Below are positions 30,060-30,823 of a stretch of 30,823 bases of DNA, piece after piece. Within the stretch, counting starts at the first letter, position 1. Each line of letters begins with the position of its first letter. This DNA comes from Silene noctiflora (taxonomy: Eukaryota > Streptophyta > Magnoliopsida > Caryophyllales > Caryophyllaceae): NCBI GenBank assembly GCA_009801015.1, contig VHZZ01000122.1, forward strand, positions 213,987 through 244,809, read 5' to 3'. Under the pieces are notes generated by a model. That model saw only the letters and a list, made by a program, of their open reading frames with translations, made no database searches and was not told the DNA's origin. A program made the position numbers and the translations under genes.

Positions 30060-30823
30060 TTAAGCAAGTGATTAGTTTTTGTTAGATAGAGAACATTAAT
30101 GATTCGATTCAGTTGAATAACATTAGTTTTCAACAATTAGAAGAATAGATAAATGTTGTTAAAATGTCAATCAATGTTTAGTCCTGAATTATCATTAAGA
30201 CAATAAACTCAATTGAACCTTACAACTTATCAGTTTAAGTTGTAACTTGCAAGTAGGCGCACCAATACGGACTGCTATACTTATACTCCGTACAATATAA
30301 ATAGTCTTCTGGTTAAATACAAATTGTCAAAATTTGTGCTAAAAGTATTTGAGCTGAACATATTATATAATCTACATAATATAAAAGTCAAGTCTTTTCT
30401 TGGTTTCTCATTGGCTAATAGATTTCATATTATATTTTACATATGGGCCCCTCCATATTTTTTATTCTAATTAATTACCCTTTTCTCTCAACTCAACTTA
30501 ATTCCTATTCTTATTTCTATTCTAATTACTTATGTTAAAACATACATTGAAATGTTACAATTTACATAACATGTTGCAGTTTACATACATTTAACGGAAT
30601 CAATATAGAACTATGAATAAATTACAAAAAAATAAATTATAATTACAAAAAAATTGACCCAGGTTCTACTTCGCTTTCACCTGCAAATTCATACTATTGT
30701 ATAAACATTATATTTAAAAAATAATTTCTTTTCCTGATTTATAAAATATTTTGCATTTTCAAAAAACCATTAGTTCATAGATACTTGCACATTTGTAATT
30801 TTTTCGGATTTATATGAGATATC
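30060..30823. other. Non-coding right edge; possible Helitron start
   Basis: No coding frame. At 30371 the string tctacataatataaaag resembles the TC-initial 5' ends of plant Helitrons, preceded by A. The element would run out of the window, so its hairpin and CTRR end cannot be checked. Confidence 0.25.

Overview
This is a plant nuclear genome window. It is AT-rich, with intron-split genes, canonical GT-AG splice sites, eudicot-type gene families and many short transposon remnants. The lineage is uncertain. The transposon flavour (Stowaway-like 'ctccctcc...ggagta' ends, foldback elements built on 'gacggat', 'agaacagggtct' elements with internal minisatellites) makes me think of Caryophyllales, but that is an impression and was not tested.

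Three protein-coding genes are supported, all assembled by hand from splice sites and reading-frame continuity. (1) Plus strand, 3792-7159: a two-exon gene for a 105-residue protein with two membrane spans and a basic tail, of unknown function. Its roughly 3 kb intron holds three copies of one TIR element. (2) Minus strand, 11101-8096: a complete six-exon gene for a 546-residue 4-coumarate:CoA ligase-like enzyme ending in Ser-Lys-Leu. It is the probable orthologue of OPCL1, the peroxisomal OPC-8:0 CoA ligase of jasmonate synthesis. (3) Minus strand, 24790-16321: a nine-coding-exon gene for a large (about 1935-residue) auxilin-like J-domain protein of the AUXILIN-LIKE 1 type, which helps strip clathrin coats from vesicles. 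It has a 5'-UTR intron and possibly a spliced 3' UTR. Genes 1 and 2 converge on a spacer of about 0.94 kb. The genes have no obvious functional link.

The flanks and spacers (1-3600, 11.4-16.3 kb, 25.6-30.8 kb) hold no convincing gene. They contain MITE-like foldbacks, tRNA-derived SINE-like copies, a degenerate LINE RNase H fragment, a possible LTR-retrotransposon primer-binding site, microsatellites and a diverged tandem duplication.

I did not find a clearly new biological system. The observations most worth a second look are the inverted, G-run-rich element pair inside the intron of gene 1, the recent in-frame repeat growth and exon duplication in the auxilin-like gene, its possible intron-containing 3' UTR, and the layered hairpin at 13724-13932.
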